A stretch of DNA of 64,000 bases from Leptolyngbya sp. FACHB-321 (GCF_014695975.1 NZ_JACJPI010000090.1:124001-188000), one strand, 5' to 3'. Counted from the stretch's first letter, positions 1 through 9,024 are shown. Notes: generated by a model from the sequence alone, not told the origin. Program-made: numbers and translations.

Positions 1-1775
1 TTCGCTTTGATGCGGTTATAGAGGGTGATGATGTGCAGCACATCTAAATGCTGGCGCTTATACTCATGAATCCGCTTTGCCTGGATGTCGAAAAGCGACG
101 TGGGATCAACATCTATGCCGTTGACCTGCTTGATGTAAGTGGCAAGGTCCTGCTTAATCGCCAATTTGATGTCTCGCCACTGCTGGCGAAAATCAGCATC
201 CTCAACAAACGCTTCGAGCTTGCGAAGGTCGTCGAGGTGTTTGATCCAGCCATCGCCAATTTTGCTGGTGATGAGGTTGGTCAGACGAGGATTACTCAAC
301 ACCATAAAGCGGCGTGGCGTGACTCCGTTCGTCTTGTTGCTAAATTTTTCGGGATAGAGTTCGTAGAAGTCGCGTAGCACGTCCTGCTTAAGGAGTTCGC
401 TGTGCAGGGCGGCGACTCCATTGATGGCATGACTGCCCACACACGCCAGATGCGCCATACGGACGTAGCGTTCGCCTGCTTCATCAATCAGCGACATCCG
501 GCTCAGGCGCGCGTCGTCATTGGGAAACTTACGGCGAATGTCGTCCAGAAACTGGCTGTTGATTTCGTAGATGATCTCCAGATGGCGCGGCAGGAGAGTG
601 CTAAATAGCCCCATGCCCCAGCGCTCTAATGCTTCTGGCAGCAGCGTGTGGTTGGTGTAAGAGAGCGTCTTTTGCGTGATGCGCCATGCAGTATCCCACT
701 CAATGCCGTGTTCGTCCATGAGCAGGCGCATGAGTTCGGCAACGGCGATCGCAGGGTGCGTATCATTTAACTGCACCGCAAACTTCTCGTGGAACTGCTC
801 CAGCGGAATGCCCTGACGAATGAGGATCAACATCATGTCTTGCAGAGAGCAGGACACGAAGAAGATCTGCTGAGCAAGGCGTAGCTTCTTACCCTGAGCC
901 GATTCGTCGTTGGGGTAGAGTACTTTCGTGAGCGTTTCGGAAACGGTTTTCTGCTGCACCGCGCGGAAATAATCGCCAGAGTTGAAGGCGGCAAAGTCAA
1001 ACGATTCGGCGGCGGCGGCGCTCCAGAGACGGAGGGTGGTGGCAGTGTTGGTCTTGTAGCCCAGGATTGGCGTGTCGTAGGGAATGCCCATCACGACTTC
1101 GTGGGGAATCCAGCGGGTACGATTGCGCCCATGTTCGTCGGTGTAGCGTTCGGTATGACCACCCAGCTTCACTTCGACTGCCCATTCGGGACGAGAAATT
1201 TCCCAGGGATTGCCATAGCGCAGCCATTTGTCGGTGCTTTCAATTTGCCAACCGTCGCGGATGTCCTGGTCAAAGATGCCAAACTCGTACCGAATGCCAT
1301 AGCCGATCGAGGGAATATCGAGTGATGCCATGGAGTCGAGGTAGCACGCCGCTAACCGTCCCAGACCACCGTTGCCCAGTCCAGGCTCTTCTTCTTGCTG
1401 GAGCAGCGCGTCAAAATCAAGACCGAGTTCGGTAATTGCTTGCTTGGCTTCGTCGTAGATGCCCAGGCTAATCAGGTTATTGCCCAGGTGGGGACCCATA
1501 AGAAACTCGGCAGAGAGGTAGGCAACGGTGCGTACGCCTTGATGGGTATGAGTTTCGGCAGTAGTGAGCCAGCGTCGCAACAGCCGATCGCGCACAGTGT
1601 ATGCCAGCGCCATGTAGTAATCGTTTTGGGTGGCAATGTTGGCGAACTTGCCCTGAATGTAGAACAGATTGTCTTGAAAGGCGCGTTTGAGCGTTTCGAC
1701 GCTGAGTCCAGTGCGATCGTCCTCGACGACGACAGTTGGCACGCACTCGATCGGTTGATTCGGTACAGTCTGCAT
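1..1775 (-). CDS. glgP: Glycogen/starch phosphorylase, N-terminal 591 residues (3' end outside window)
   Basis: This enzyme releases glucose-1-phosphate from glycogen by phosphorolysis in the cytosol. The translation carries family blocks in order: VAYLSAEFLMGP (about residues 84-95), EEPGLGNGGLGRLAACYLDS (129-148), QLNDTHPAIAVAELMR, SYTNHTLLPEALERW and KTNGVTPRRF. The reading frame stays open to base 1, so the remaining C-terminal part, which holds the pyridoxal-phosphate lysine, lies outside the window. The start is the ATG at 1775, preceded by GAAGGAAT. The transaldolase gene lies 21 bases upstream on the same strand, so the two probably share a transcript that links glycogen breakdown to the pentose phosphate pathway. 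Confidence 0.95.
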   Translation of the reverse strand, partial: MQTVPNQPIECVPTVVVEDDRTGLSVETLKRAFQDNLFYIQGKFANIATQNDYYMALAYTVRDRLLRRWLTTAETHTHQGVRTVAYLSAEFLMGPHLGNNLISLGIYDEAKQAITELGLDFDALLQQEEEPGLGNGGLGRLAACYLDSMASLDIPSIGYGIRYEFGIFDQDIRDGWQIESTDKWLRYGNPWEISRPEWAVEVKLGGHTERYTDEHGRNRTRWIPHEVVMGIPYDTPILGYKTNTATTLRLWSAAAAESFDFAAFNSGDYFRAVQQKTVSETLTKVLYPNDESAQGKKLRLAQQIFFVSCSLQDMMLILIRQGIPLEQFHEKFAVQLNDTHPAIAVAELMRLLMDEHGIEWDTAWRITQKTLSYTNHTLLPEALERWGMGLFSTLLPRHLEIIYEINSQFLDDIRRKFPNDDARLSRMSLIDEAGERYVRMAHLACVGSHAINGVAALHSELLKQDVLRDFYELYPEKFSNKTNGVTPRRFMVLSNPRLTNLITSKIGDGWIKHLDDLRKLEAFVEDADFRQQWRDIKLAIKQDLATYIKQVNGIDVDPTSLFDIQAKRIHEYKRQHLDVLHIITLYNRIKA

Positions 1776-1796
1776 AGTTGTGAATTCCTTCAAAAT

Positions 1797-2972
1797 TTAC
1801 GCTTCAGCCAGGTGGAACGCGGCTCCCAGCCCTGCGCCCATTTCTGCTGGTGTAATCTTGCCGTCGTGGTTGATATCGATCGCATCGAAAACGGCATCCG
1901 TGCCCATCCATTCTTCGCGGGTGATGAAGCCATCCCCATCCAGATCGTAAGCGTGGAAGATATCTTCAGCCGCGTGCAACACAAATTCTTCGCCCTCCAG
2001 CGCTGCCAGCCGCTTTTCAAGCAATTTTTCGAGGGCGACTAGTGCTTTGGTAAAGCCTGTGATGCCTTCGTCGAGCTTTTGCGTTGCCATTGGGTCTTCA
2101 GCGTGGAGTTGGTCAAAGGTGGCTTTGTCGATCGTGAGCTTTTCCAGTTCTAAGCCAGCCGCTTTAGCAGGATCAAGCTTACGGGGCAGTTCCGCTTCAG
2201 TCGTTTGTAGCTCTTTAAGCAGGGCGGGCGAGATGGTGAGCAAATCGCAGCCTGCCAGTTCGGTAATTTCGCCAAGGTTGCGGAAGCTGGCTCCCATGAC
2301 TTCAGTTTTATAGCCAAACTTTTTGTAGTAATTATAGATCTGGGTTACAGACAACACGCCAGGATCTTCAGTCGCGGCATAGTCTTTGCCAGTGTTGGCT
2401 TTGTACCAATCAAGAATGCGTCCGACAAACGGCGAGATGAGAGTGATCCCTGCGTCAGCGCAAGCGATCGCCTGATGGATGCCAAACAACAGCGTGAGAT
2501 TGCAGTGAATGCCTTCTTTTTCGAGCGTTTCAGCCGCTTTGATGCCTTCCCAGGTAGACGCGATTTTAATCAACACGCGATCGCGCGCTACGCCTGCGGC
2601 TTCGTATTGAGCAATCAGGTCACGACCTTTGGCGATCGTCGCTTCGGTATCGTAGGAGAGCCGAGCATCCACTTCGGTTGACACGCGACCGGGAATAATT
2701 TTGAGAATGCGGAGACCAAAGGCAACGGCGAGGCGATCGAACGCCAGGGTCAAAATCGTTTCGTTGGGGGCATCGGCACCCGCATCTCGCTTTGCCCGTA
2801 GCAAGGTTTCATCCACAATTTCCTGATACTGGGGCATCTGTGCCGCTGCCGTAATCAGTGAGGGGTTGGTCGTGGCATCGCGTGGCTTGAAGGTTTCGAT
2901 CGCCTGAATATCGCCCGTATCTGCGACGACAACCGTCATCTCCCGCAGTTGCTCGAGTAGGTTCGTTGCCAT
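1797..2972 (-). CDS. tal: Transaldolase with C-terminal EF-hand pair
   Basis: Transaldolase moves a dihydroxyacetone unit between sugar phosphates in the pentose phosphate pathway. Residues 1 to about 330 match the bacterial TalB type, with TTNPSLI near residue 34 and the Schiff-base lysine in [12 protein letters not shown] (K136). The last 60 residues form an EF-hand pair with two canonical calcium loops, [12 protein letters not shown] and [12 protein letters not shown]. Total length is 391, against about 320 for stand-alone TalB. EF-hand transaldolases are known in cyanobacteria, but calcium control of the enzyme is inference. The start is ATG with AGGAG eight bases upstream. The gene precedes glgP on the same strand. 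Confidence 0.95.
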   Translation of the reverse strand: MATNLLEQLREMTVVVADTGDIQAIETFKPRDATTNPSLITAAAQMPQYQEIVDETLLRAKRDAGADAPNETILTLAFDRLAVAFGLRILKIIPGRVSTEVDARLSYDTEATIAKGRDLIAQYEAAGVARDRVLIKIASTWEGIKAAETLEKEGIHCNLTLLFGIHQAIACADAGITLISPFVGRILDWYKANTGKDYAATEDPGVLSVTQIYNYYKKFGYKTEVMGASFRNLGEITELAGCDLLTISPALLKELQTTEAELPRKLDPAKAAGLELEKLTIDKATFDQLHAEDPMATQKLDEGITGFTKALVALEKLLEKRLAALEGEEFVLHAAEDIFHAYDLDGDGFITREEWMGTDAVFDAIDINHDGKITPAEMGAGLGAAFHLAEA

Positions 2973-3293
2973 TGGTTACTCCTGATCGGTTTTTGGTCGA
3001 GTTGGCATTGTCTGAGTGCAAGACTCCGAGTGCGATCCACAGCTATGCACAGGCTACACCATCACGCTAGCGAGCGACTTAATCATACTAATGGTACTGG
3101 ATGTAAAAACGGAGAGTAGCATCCAAAAACCCTGGTCTATTGTTTTGCTGGCTACTGACCAGAGGTTGAATGCTAATAGATTTCTTAAGGTTTGCCGACA
3201 GTTTGGCAATGGAACACCGCACCGCTAACTGTTATATCCCTGCGGGTCGCGTGGGCACTCTAAACACGTCAAATCTTTGAGAGAAAAAGACCG
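2973..3293. other. Intergenic, divergent promoters of tal and a small helical protein
   Basis: The 321 bases separate two divergent genes and should hold both promoters. I see no convincing coding region, RNA gene or strong hairpin. Confidence 0.5.
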
Positions 3294-3764
3294 ATGACCA
3301 ACCGCATTAGTGCTGCGCTGACCCAAAGTGATCGTGAAGCCGTGATGGATGCCATTACCACTATTAAAACCAGACTACCGTTCTTGATTGATCTCACAGC
3401 CGAGGAGTGTAAAGCACTGCCCAAGATGGGCGATAAGAGTCGCGCATTTGTGAGCAAGGCGCTAGAGGTTGCCACGCAGAACCCGGACTTTTTGCCGCGC
3501 TCGTTTGACCTGGAGGAAATGCGGAAGGATGTGCAGTTGTTTGAGGCGATGTACCCGATTGTGATAGCGCTGGCACAACTGCAAGAACTGGTGGATGATA
3601 CGACCACAGCAGCCGGTAGTGAAGCGATGGCAGCAGCATTGCAGGTCTACAGCTACGCGAAGGCAAGTGGACAGGGTGCTGGCTTAGAAGGGCTGGTGGA
3701 AGAATTGGGTCAGCGTTTTGCCCGCAAGACACGCAAGCCAAAGCCACAAACTGCAAACGTCTAG
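3294..3764 (+). CDS. Uncharacterised small helical protein (156 aa)
   Basis: A 156-residue soluble protein with no signal peptide or membrane segment. It looks almost entirely alpha-helical, with acidic and hydrophobic helices such as QLFEAMYPIVIALAQLQELV around residues 82-101. The C-terminus is basic (ARKTRKPKPQT). The ATG at 3294 follows a GAGAGAAA purine run. I recognise a conserved bacterial hypothetical type but cannot name a domain, and no function can be inferred from its neighbours. The gene stands alone between the divergent tal gene and the repeat region downstream, and its codon use matches the housekeeping genes. Confidence 0.75.
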   Translation: MTNRISAALTQSDREAVMDAITTIKTRLPFLIDLTAEECKALPKMGDKSRAFVSKALEVATQNPDFLPRSFDLEEMRKDVQLFEAMYPIVIALAQLQELVDDTTTAAGSEAMAAALQVYSYAKASGQGAGLEGLVEELGQRFARKTRKPKPQTANV

Positions 3765-3775
3765 TGTCAGGCTCC

Positions 3776-3843
3776 AGAAACCGGGTTTCTCCTTCAAGTT
3801 GCTTTGCGATGGCGATCGCTTGCGCCCCAGAAATCCGGTTTCT
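3776..3843. repeat. Two copies of an AGAAACCGGGTTTCT-type palindrome
   Basis: AGAAACCGGGTTTCT lies at 3776-3790 and AGAAATCCGGTTTCT at 3829-3843, 38 bases apart. Each is a near-perfect inverted repeat. Such short palindromes are common dispersed intergenic repeats in cyanobacteria. Here they directly precede the 21-bp tandem array. Confidence 0.7.
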
Positions 3844-3866
3844 TGCCTGCTTGAATCTGACCATTG

Positions 3867-4153
3867 GAGCAAAAAGGTCGGCGCTTCGAGCAAAAAGGTC
3901 GGCACTTCGAGTTCGGAACTGCAACGATCGAGCAAAAAGCTCGGTGCTTCGAGTAAAAAGCTCGGTGCTTTGAGTTCGGAACTGCAATTGTCGAGCAAAA
4001 AGGTCGGCACTTCGAGTAAAAAGCTCGGTGCTTCGAGTAAAAAGCTCGGCGCTTCGAGTTCTGAACTGCAACGTTGGAGCAAAAAGCTCGGTGCTTGGAG
4101 TAAAAAGCTCGGCGCTTCGAGTTCTGAACTGCAACGATCGAGCAAAAAGCTCG
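3867..4153. repeat. 21-bp tandem repeat array, two alternating unit types, 13 full copies plus a partial
   Basis: Thirteen complete 21-bp units run without a gap, followed by a partial fourteenth. Type A reads gagYaaaaagSTCGGYRCTTc and type B reads gagttcKgaactgcaacgatc. The order is A A B A A B A A A B A A B and partial A. Because 21 bp is seven codons, each frame repeats with a seven-residue period. The plus frame open from 3718 to 4167 encodes SKKLGAS and SSELQRS heptads, and the minus strand is also open (APSFLLE-type heptads). The only in-frame start overlaps the end of the upstream gene and there is no ribosome binding site, so translation is doubtful. It could be a minisatellite, a protein-binding array or a small heptad-repeat protein. 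Confidence 0.9.
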
Positions 4154-4301
4154 AAATAGATCCCTAACTTCTTTGAATAGCCCTGATTGTGCTGGTTAAG
4201 CCAGATACAGACGTTAGGTATCTCGGCTAGAGCCTGTAGGTTGAAGGTTAAGGTGGGAACACTGAGCGCTTAGGATCGGGAATTTAATAAATCCGCAAAC
4301 T

Positions 4302-4366
4302 GTACGGGCGGGTTTAGCAGACCAAACTGCATCCTGCAATGATTTGACAGCAAAACCCGCCCCTAC
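4302..4366. repeat. Imperfect inverted repeat GTACGGGCGGGTTT / AAACCCGCCCCTAC
   Basis: Arms of 14 bases at 4302-4315 and 4353-4366 pair with one mismatch around a 37-base loop. This is a common cyanobacterial GTAGGGGCGGGTTT-type intergenic palindrome, possibly a small non-autonomous element. The rest of 4154-4451 shows nothing I can name. Confidence 0.6.
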
Positions 4367-4451
4367 CAAAGATCGAACTTATTTAATTTCCATTCCTTAT
4401 CATGTGTTGATCGATCGCTCCCCTCCATTAATCTCACTTTGAACGCCCCTC

Positions 4452-7187
4452 ATGCCAGCTACAACTGCAAGCCTCCAAAAATTTGTTCAGTACTGCCAGC
4501 AGCATCTTAAAGGCGATGAAAAAGGCGAGTCGTAAAACTTTCTCGATCGCTTCTTTCAGGCGTTTGGACATGAAGGCGTAAAAGAAGCGGGGGCAACGCT
4601 AGAGCAACGGGTAAAAAAGGGCAGCAAAAAAGGCAATACGGGCTTTGCCGATCTGGCATGGCAGCCCCACTTGCTGATTGAGATGAAGAAGCGGGGTGAA
4701 GACCTCAACAAGCATTACGCGCAAGCCGTCACGTACTGGATGCAGCTACAGTGCCCCAGCTATGTGATGCTGTGCAACTTTGATGAATTTTGGATCTACG
4801 ACTTTCGTAAGCAGTCCGAAGAGCCGATCGAGAAGATTGCGCTAGCACATTTGCCCGATCGCATCGGGGCGTTCACGTTCATGAATCCAGAGTTGGAGCG
4901 TGCGCCCGTCTTTAACAACAATCTAGTGTCGGTGACGGAGAAAGCCGCCGGACGCATGGGCGAATTGCTGACGATGCTGACGAAACGATCGCGCGATGCG
5001 GTTGATCCGAAGACGGCACAGCGGTTTGTGCTGCAATGCGTGCTGGCAATGTTTGCTGAAGACCGGGATCTGTTGCCAAAGGATCTCTTTATTAGTCTGG
5101 TGCGCGAGTGTTTAGACCGTACTCGCCAGGGCAAACCCTCAAACACCTACGATATTCTGGGCAACCTGTTTCAGGAGATGAATCGACCGGGCATTGCTCC
5201 CGCAGGACGCTATCAGGGCGTGGACTACTTCAACGGTGGCTTGTTTCGGGAGGTGCATCCCCTGGAACTGACTGGGAAAGAACTAGAGCTACTGGAAGCC
5301 GCCGCCTCACAAGACTGGAAAGCAGTGCGCCCGTCCATCTTTGGCAACATCTTTGAGTCGGCGATCGGCAAAAGCGACAGCAAAGAACGTCATGCCCACG
5401 GCATTCATTTCACCTCTGAAGAAGACATTCTCAAGATCGTTCGCCCCACGATCACGCGCTATTGGGAAGAAAAAATCGCTAGCGCGACGACACTAGGCGA
5501 ACTCTCCACGTTGCAGACCGAGTTGCGTAACTACAAGGTGCTTGATCCTGCCTGTGGGTCGGGCAACTTCCTTTACATGGCGTATCTAGAGCTAAAACGG
5601 CTAGAGCGCGTACTGCAAGACAAGATTGATGCTCGTGGACGATCGGAGCGCGGACAGGGACAGATGAGCATTGGCTTTGTCACCCCGCAGCAGTTTTACG
5701 GCATGGACACAAATGCGTTTGCGGTGGAGTTAGCACGAGTGACGCTGATGATTGCCCGTAAAGTAGCGATCGACCTGTGCGATATTCACGACCAGCCCCC
5801 TCTACCGTTAGATACGCTGGATGAAAATATTGTTTGCAAAGATGCGCTGTTTACCGAGTGGGTGAAAGCGGACGCAATTATTGGCAATCCACCGTTTTTG
5901 GGTGGTTATCGAATGCGGCAAGAACTAGGAGACGAACAGACTGAGCACATTTTCGGAAAGTTTTCTGAAGTAAAAGATCAGGTAGATATTAGTAGTTACT
6001 GGTTTCACCTCGCTCACGATAATTTGGATGAGGCAGGTAGAGCAGGCTTTGTTGCTACAAATACTATTTGTCAAGGAAAGTCGCGCAGAGCATCACTAGA
6101 TTACATTACTCAAAACAGCGGACGTATTCATGACGCTATTTCAACTCAGGTCTGGTCAGGTGAAGCTAAAGTTCATGTCAGTATTGTTAATTGGTGCTAT
6201 CAAAAAGTACATAACTTCTACTTAAACGGTGAGGCTGTTCTATCCATAAACTCTTCACTAAATGCAGAGATTGATGTTTCAGGAGCATTAAGGTTAGGAG
6301 CAAATATAAATCATTGTTTTCAGGGTGTAATGCCAACAGGGAAAGGATTCATAGTAGCGCCTGAAAAGGCTCAGGAATGGATAAAAGCTAAACCTGAGAA
6401 TCAAGAAGTAGTCAAACCGTTCTTAGATGCAGGAGATTTAGCGAAATCTCCAAATGGGATTCCTACTCGTTGGATTATTGACTTTAGCAACATGGATATT
6501 GAAGAGGCAAGCGATTATAAACGACCTTTTGAGCACGTTAAAATCACTGTCAAACCAGAAAGAGATACTAACCGCGAACCCATTTTGAGAGAGAAGTGGT
6601 GGAGATTTAAGCGCACTCATGCAGCAATGAGAAATTCTATCGCTCCGTTACAAACCTGTTTCAGCATACCTGCTCACTCTAAGTGGTTTATCTTTCTACC
6701 TACTAGCGCAAGCTGGCTCCCCAACAATTCAACCAAAGTAGTTTCCTCCGAAGACTTCTACATTCTTGGCATTCTTACCTCAAACGTTCATCGCACCTGG
6801 GTAAAAGCACAAAGTTCCACGCTGAAAGGCGATACTCGCTACACTCACAACACCTGTTTTGAAACCTTTCCCTTTCCCCAAACCCCAGCCTCCACTCTCA
6901 TCACCGCCATCCGCACCACCGCTCAAGATCTCCACAACTACCGCAGCACCCAAATGGAGAAAAAACAGTGGGGCATCACCAAGCTCTACAACGAATACTT
7001 CCACGAACCCACCAGCCAACTCCACAAACTCCACGCTAAGCTTGATACCCTTGTCCTGCAAGCCTACCGCTTCAGCCCAGACGATGATCTGCTCGAAAAA
7101 CTGCTGACGTTAAACTTAGAACTAGCCGCAAAAGAAAAGCAGGGAGAAGCGATCGTTGGTCCCTGGGCACCGACACAATTCAGCTAA
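4452..7187 (+). pseudogene. Type IIG-like restriction-modification enzyme, interrupted by an in-frame TAA at codon 28
   Basis: The family combines a nuclease, an adenine methyltransferase and a target recognition domain in one chain. From ATG 4452 the frame reads into a GDEKGES block, meets TAA at 4533-4535, then continues in the same frame with NFLDRFFQAFGHEG, so a glutamine codon CAA probably became TAA. The nuclease region follows (FADLAW, then LLIEMKKRG, a D..ExK pattern). Methyltransferase motif I is VLDPACGSGNF (about residues 363-373) and motif IV is NPPF (479-482). The recognition domain follows, about 560-800. Without readthrough, the only restarts are a TTG or ATG near 4671-4683 that lose the nuclease aspartate, leaving perhaps a methylase only. 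A sequencing error is also possible. Base composition shifts inside the gene. Confidence 0.85.
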
Positions 7188-7251
7188 CTATCCATAACGC
7201 CTTTTTGGACCGTAACTTTTACAAGCGACAGCAGCGAGGTGAAGAACCCTA

Positions 7252-7458
7252 ATGAAAATCCAGTATTTTTCTGAAACAGATACGCTAGCGATCGAGTTAA
7301 CAACAAAGCTGATCGCTTCAACAGATACCATCACTGATGATTTGATTTTGGACTATGACAGTGATGGCAAAGTGGTTGCCATTACCCTAGATAACTGTTC
7401 TCGCAATGTAGAAACAATTAATTTACAAGCATTAGGAGTACCTCTTTTAGCTGCATAA
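7252..7458 (+). CDS. DUF2283 family small protein
   Basis: A 68-residue protein with the DUF2283 pattern: MKIQYFSETDTLAIEL at the N-terminus, a central LILDYDSDGKVVAITLDN block, and a hydrophobic end. Proteins of this family are small beta-rich cytosolic proteins of unknown function, often found in accessory DNA beside toxin-like or mobile genes. The start ATG follows GAGGTGAAG. It lies 64 bases after the interrupted restriction-modification gene and 8 bases before a fragment resembling that gene's 3' end, so it appears to sit inside a rearranged module. Confidence 0.8.
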   Translation: MKIQYFSETDTLAIELTTKLIASTDTITDDLILDYDSDGKVVAITLDNCSRNVETINLQALGVPLLAA

Positions 7459-7466
7459 ACTGCCCA

Positions 7467-7540
7467 ACGAACTACCAGCCAACTTTACAATCTCCAAGCC
7501 AAACTTGAAGCGATCGTCCTGCAAGCCTAAGCTTCAACAG
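7467..7540 (+). pseudogene. Degenerate fragment of a second methyltransferase 3' end
   Basis: This stretch aligns to bases near 7000-7075 of the upstream restriction-modification gene at roughly three quarters identity, with single-base gaps. One frame reads TSQLYNLQAKLEAIVLQA followed by TAA. The intact copy reads TSQLHKLHAKLDTLVLQA followed by tyrosine. It is too short and out of frame to be functional. It looks like the remnant of a divergent paralogue or a duplicated edge left by an insertion that brought in the DUF2283 gene. Confidence 0.65.
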
Positions 7541-7573
7541 ATGCCATCACTATCGTTCTCATTGCACCGTGAG

Positions 7574-8470
7574 ATGACCCACCAGAAGCTATCCCGCAAC
7601 GCCTTCTTAGATTTTGATAATGAAACCGTCATTGCCTGGCTTTTTCTAGCGCCTGCCCTGCTGTTGTTGGGAATCTTCGTGCTGTATCCGATCGCCTACC
7701 TGTGTTACCTCAGCTTTACCGCAGGCAGTTTTACCAGGGCTGGCGTTCACTGGGTTGGCTTGCAAAACTATTGGCGCTTGTTTCTGACTCCCGATTTTTG
7801 GCAAGTCGTGGGCAATACGATCGTTTTTACCGTCGCCACTGTGCTTCCTAGCTTGCTGCTGCCGCTGGGTCTGGCAGTATTGCTCGATCGGGCGATCGTC
7901 CTGCGCGATCTCTTACGAGTGGCATACTTTTTGCCGTCGATTACCTCGCTCGTTGCGGTCGGTCTGGGATGGCGATGGCTGTTTCAAACAGAGGGACCGG
8001 TCAATCAATGGCTGGCATTACTTGGTATCGACCCCATTCCCTGGTTGAGCAGCACTGTCTGGGCAATGCCTGTGCTGATCTTGTTAAGCATCTGGAAGCA
8101 AATCGGCTTCAATCTGGTCGTCTTCCTGGCAGGGCTGCAAACCATTCCTATCAGCCGCTACGAGGCTGCCACGCTAGATGGAGCCAACGCCTGGCAGCAG
8201 TTTTGGCACATTACATTGCCGGGGCTGCGACCCACGCTAATCTTTGCCGCAGTGACAACAGCCATCTTTACCCTGCGAAGCTTTGAGCCAGTCTACGTCA
8301 TCACGGGTGGCGGACCGCTCAACGCCACAAATCTGCTGGTGTATTACATCTACGAGCAGGCATTCGCTCAATTTGACTTCGGTTATGCTGCCGCTGCCGC
8401 CACGCTGCTGCTTGGAGCAACGTTAGTACTGGTGTCTGTCCAGCTAAGGGCATCGCGCGAGACAGATTAA
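7574..8470 (+). CDS. Sugar ABC transporter permease, MalF/UgpA type (orphan)
   Basis: An inner-membrane permease of the carbohydrate-uptake ABC family, 298 residues, with six predicted membrane segments (first AWLFLAPALLLLGIFVLYPI). The EAA loop that docks the ATPase reads YEAATLDGANAWQQFWHITLPG (about residues 195-216). The C-terminal GGGPLNATNLLVYYIYEQAF is typical of the family. I place the start at ATG 7574. An upstream ATG at 7541 or a TTG at 7505 would add residues translated from the methylase fragment, which is unlikely. No partner permease, binding protein or ATPase lies nearby, so these must be elsewhere on the chromosome. The substrate is unknown. Confidence 0.85.
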   Translation: MTHQKLSRNAFLDFDNETVIAWLFLAPALLLLGIFVLYPIAYLCYLSFTAGSFTRAGVHWVGLQNYWRLFLTPDFWQVVGNTIVFTVATVLPSLLLPLGLAVLLDRAIVLRDLLRVAYFLPSITSLVAVGLGWRWLFQTEGPVNQWLALLGIDPIPWLSSTVWAMPVLILLSIWKQIGFNLVVFLAGLQTIPISRYEAATLDGANAWQQFWHITLPGLRPTLIFAAVTTAIFTLRSFEPVYVITGGGPLNATNLLVYYIYEQAFAQFDFGYAAAAATLLLGATLVLVSVQLRASRETD

Positions 8471-8570
8471 AAGTTGGGTACTGTGAAAGATACTTTTTGG
8501 CATAGAAGGATTGTCTCTATCTTGGGACAACCCCTCTACCCTTTCTAGCACTACTGAAGCTACCCAACTT
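8471..8570. repeat. Candidate 100-bp MITE with 10-bp terminal inverted repeats
   Basis: AAGTTGGGTA at 8471-8480 is perfectly inverted as TACCCAACTT at 8561-8570. The ends lie directly after the permease stop and over the last two bases of rsfS. No clear target duplication is visible. It could also be a folded 3' region shared by the convergent genes. Confidence 0.35.
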
Positions 8571-9024
8571 AGACGGAGGGAGAAACATGTGCCCGCTGGT
8601 CGATCGCAGCAAAGTCCACTCGCTCTGCATGCCCCCAAAACGCCTCGAGGTTATAAAATTCCCGCTCTTGCGGCATCAAAATATGGACAATGACATCGCC
8701 ATAATCTTGCAGCGTCCAGCTTCCTTCTGACTGCCCTTCTGTACGAGTGGGAAGGCGGTGCAATTCCTCTTCAACCTTGTCCTTAATGGAACCCGCGATC
8801 GCCCGCACTTGTGCCTTCGAGAAGCCCGTCACAATAACAAAATAGTCTGCCAGCGTGGAAATATGTGCCACTCGTAGAAGCGTAATATCGGCACCTTTGC
8901 GATCGTCAGCAGCACTAGCAGCCGCAATCGCGAGTTGCAGGCTTGGATCTTGAGCGATCGTTGCAGCGTCAACAACGGTTGTTAAAGCAGCATCTAAGGA
9001 AGATTCTTGAGCGTAATTTGGCAT
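8569..9024 (-). CDS. rsfS: Ribosome silencing factor RsfS
   Basis: RsfS binds ribosomal protein uL14 and blocks subunit joining when nutrients are short. The 151-residue protein has the family core: KGADITLLRVAHISTLADYF (about residues 43-62), VIVTGFSKAQVRAIAGSI, GSWTLQDYGDVIVHIL and REFYNLEAFWGHAERV. The N-terminal 40 residues are an alanine-rich extension. GGAG precedes the ATG. It lies 82 bases downstream of yqeK on the same strand, a gene pair conserved in many bacteria, which supports both assignments. Confidence 0.92.
   Translation of the reverse strand: MPNYAQESSLDAALTTVVDAATIAQDPSLQLAIAAASAADDRKGADITLLRVAHISTLADYFVIVTGFSKAQVRAIAGSIKDKVEEELHRLPTRTEGQSEGSWTLQDYGDVIVHILMPQEREFYNLEAFWGHAERVDFAAIDQRAHVSPSV

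Noticed and set aside
3718-4167. 149-residue gene over the first 21-bp array
   Set aside because: The start lies inside the upstream gene and no ribosome site is present; reported as a repeat instead.
4796-5146. Minus-strand open frame inside the restriction-modification gene
   Set aside because: Frame shadow of a high-GC coding strand with no family features.
7188-7251. Frame ending LDRNFYKRQQRGEEP before DUF2283
   Set aside because: Considered as a partner-protein remnant, but the match to any family is not convincing.
8444-8693. Short frames over the permease-rsfS junction
   Set aside because: They are antisense or out of frame with both genes.
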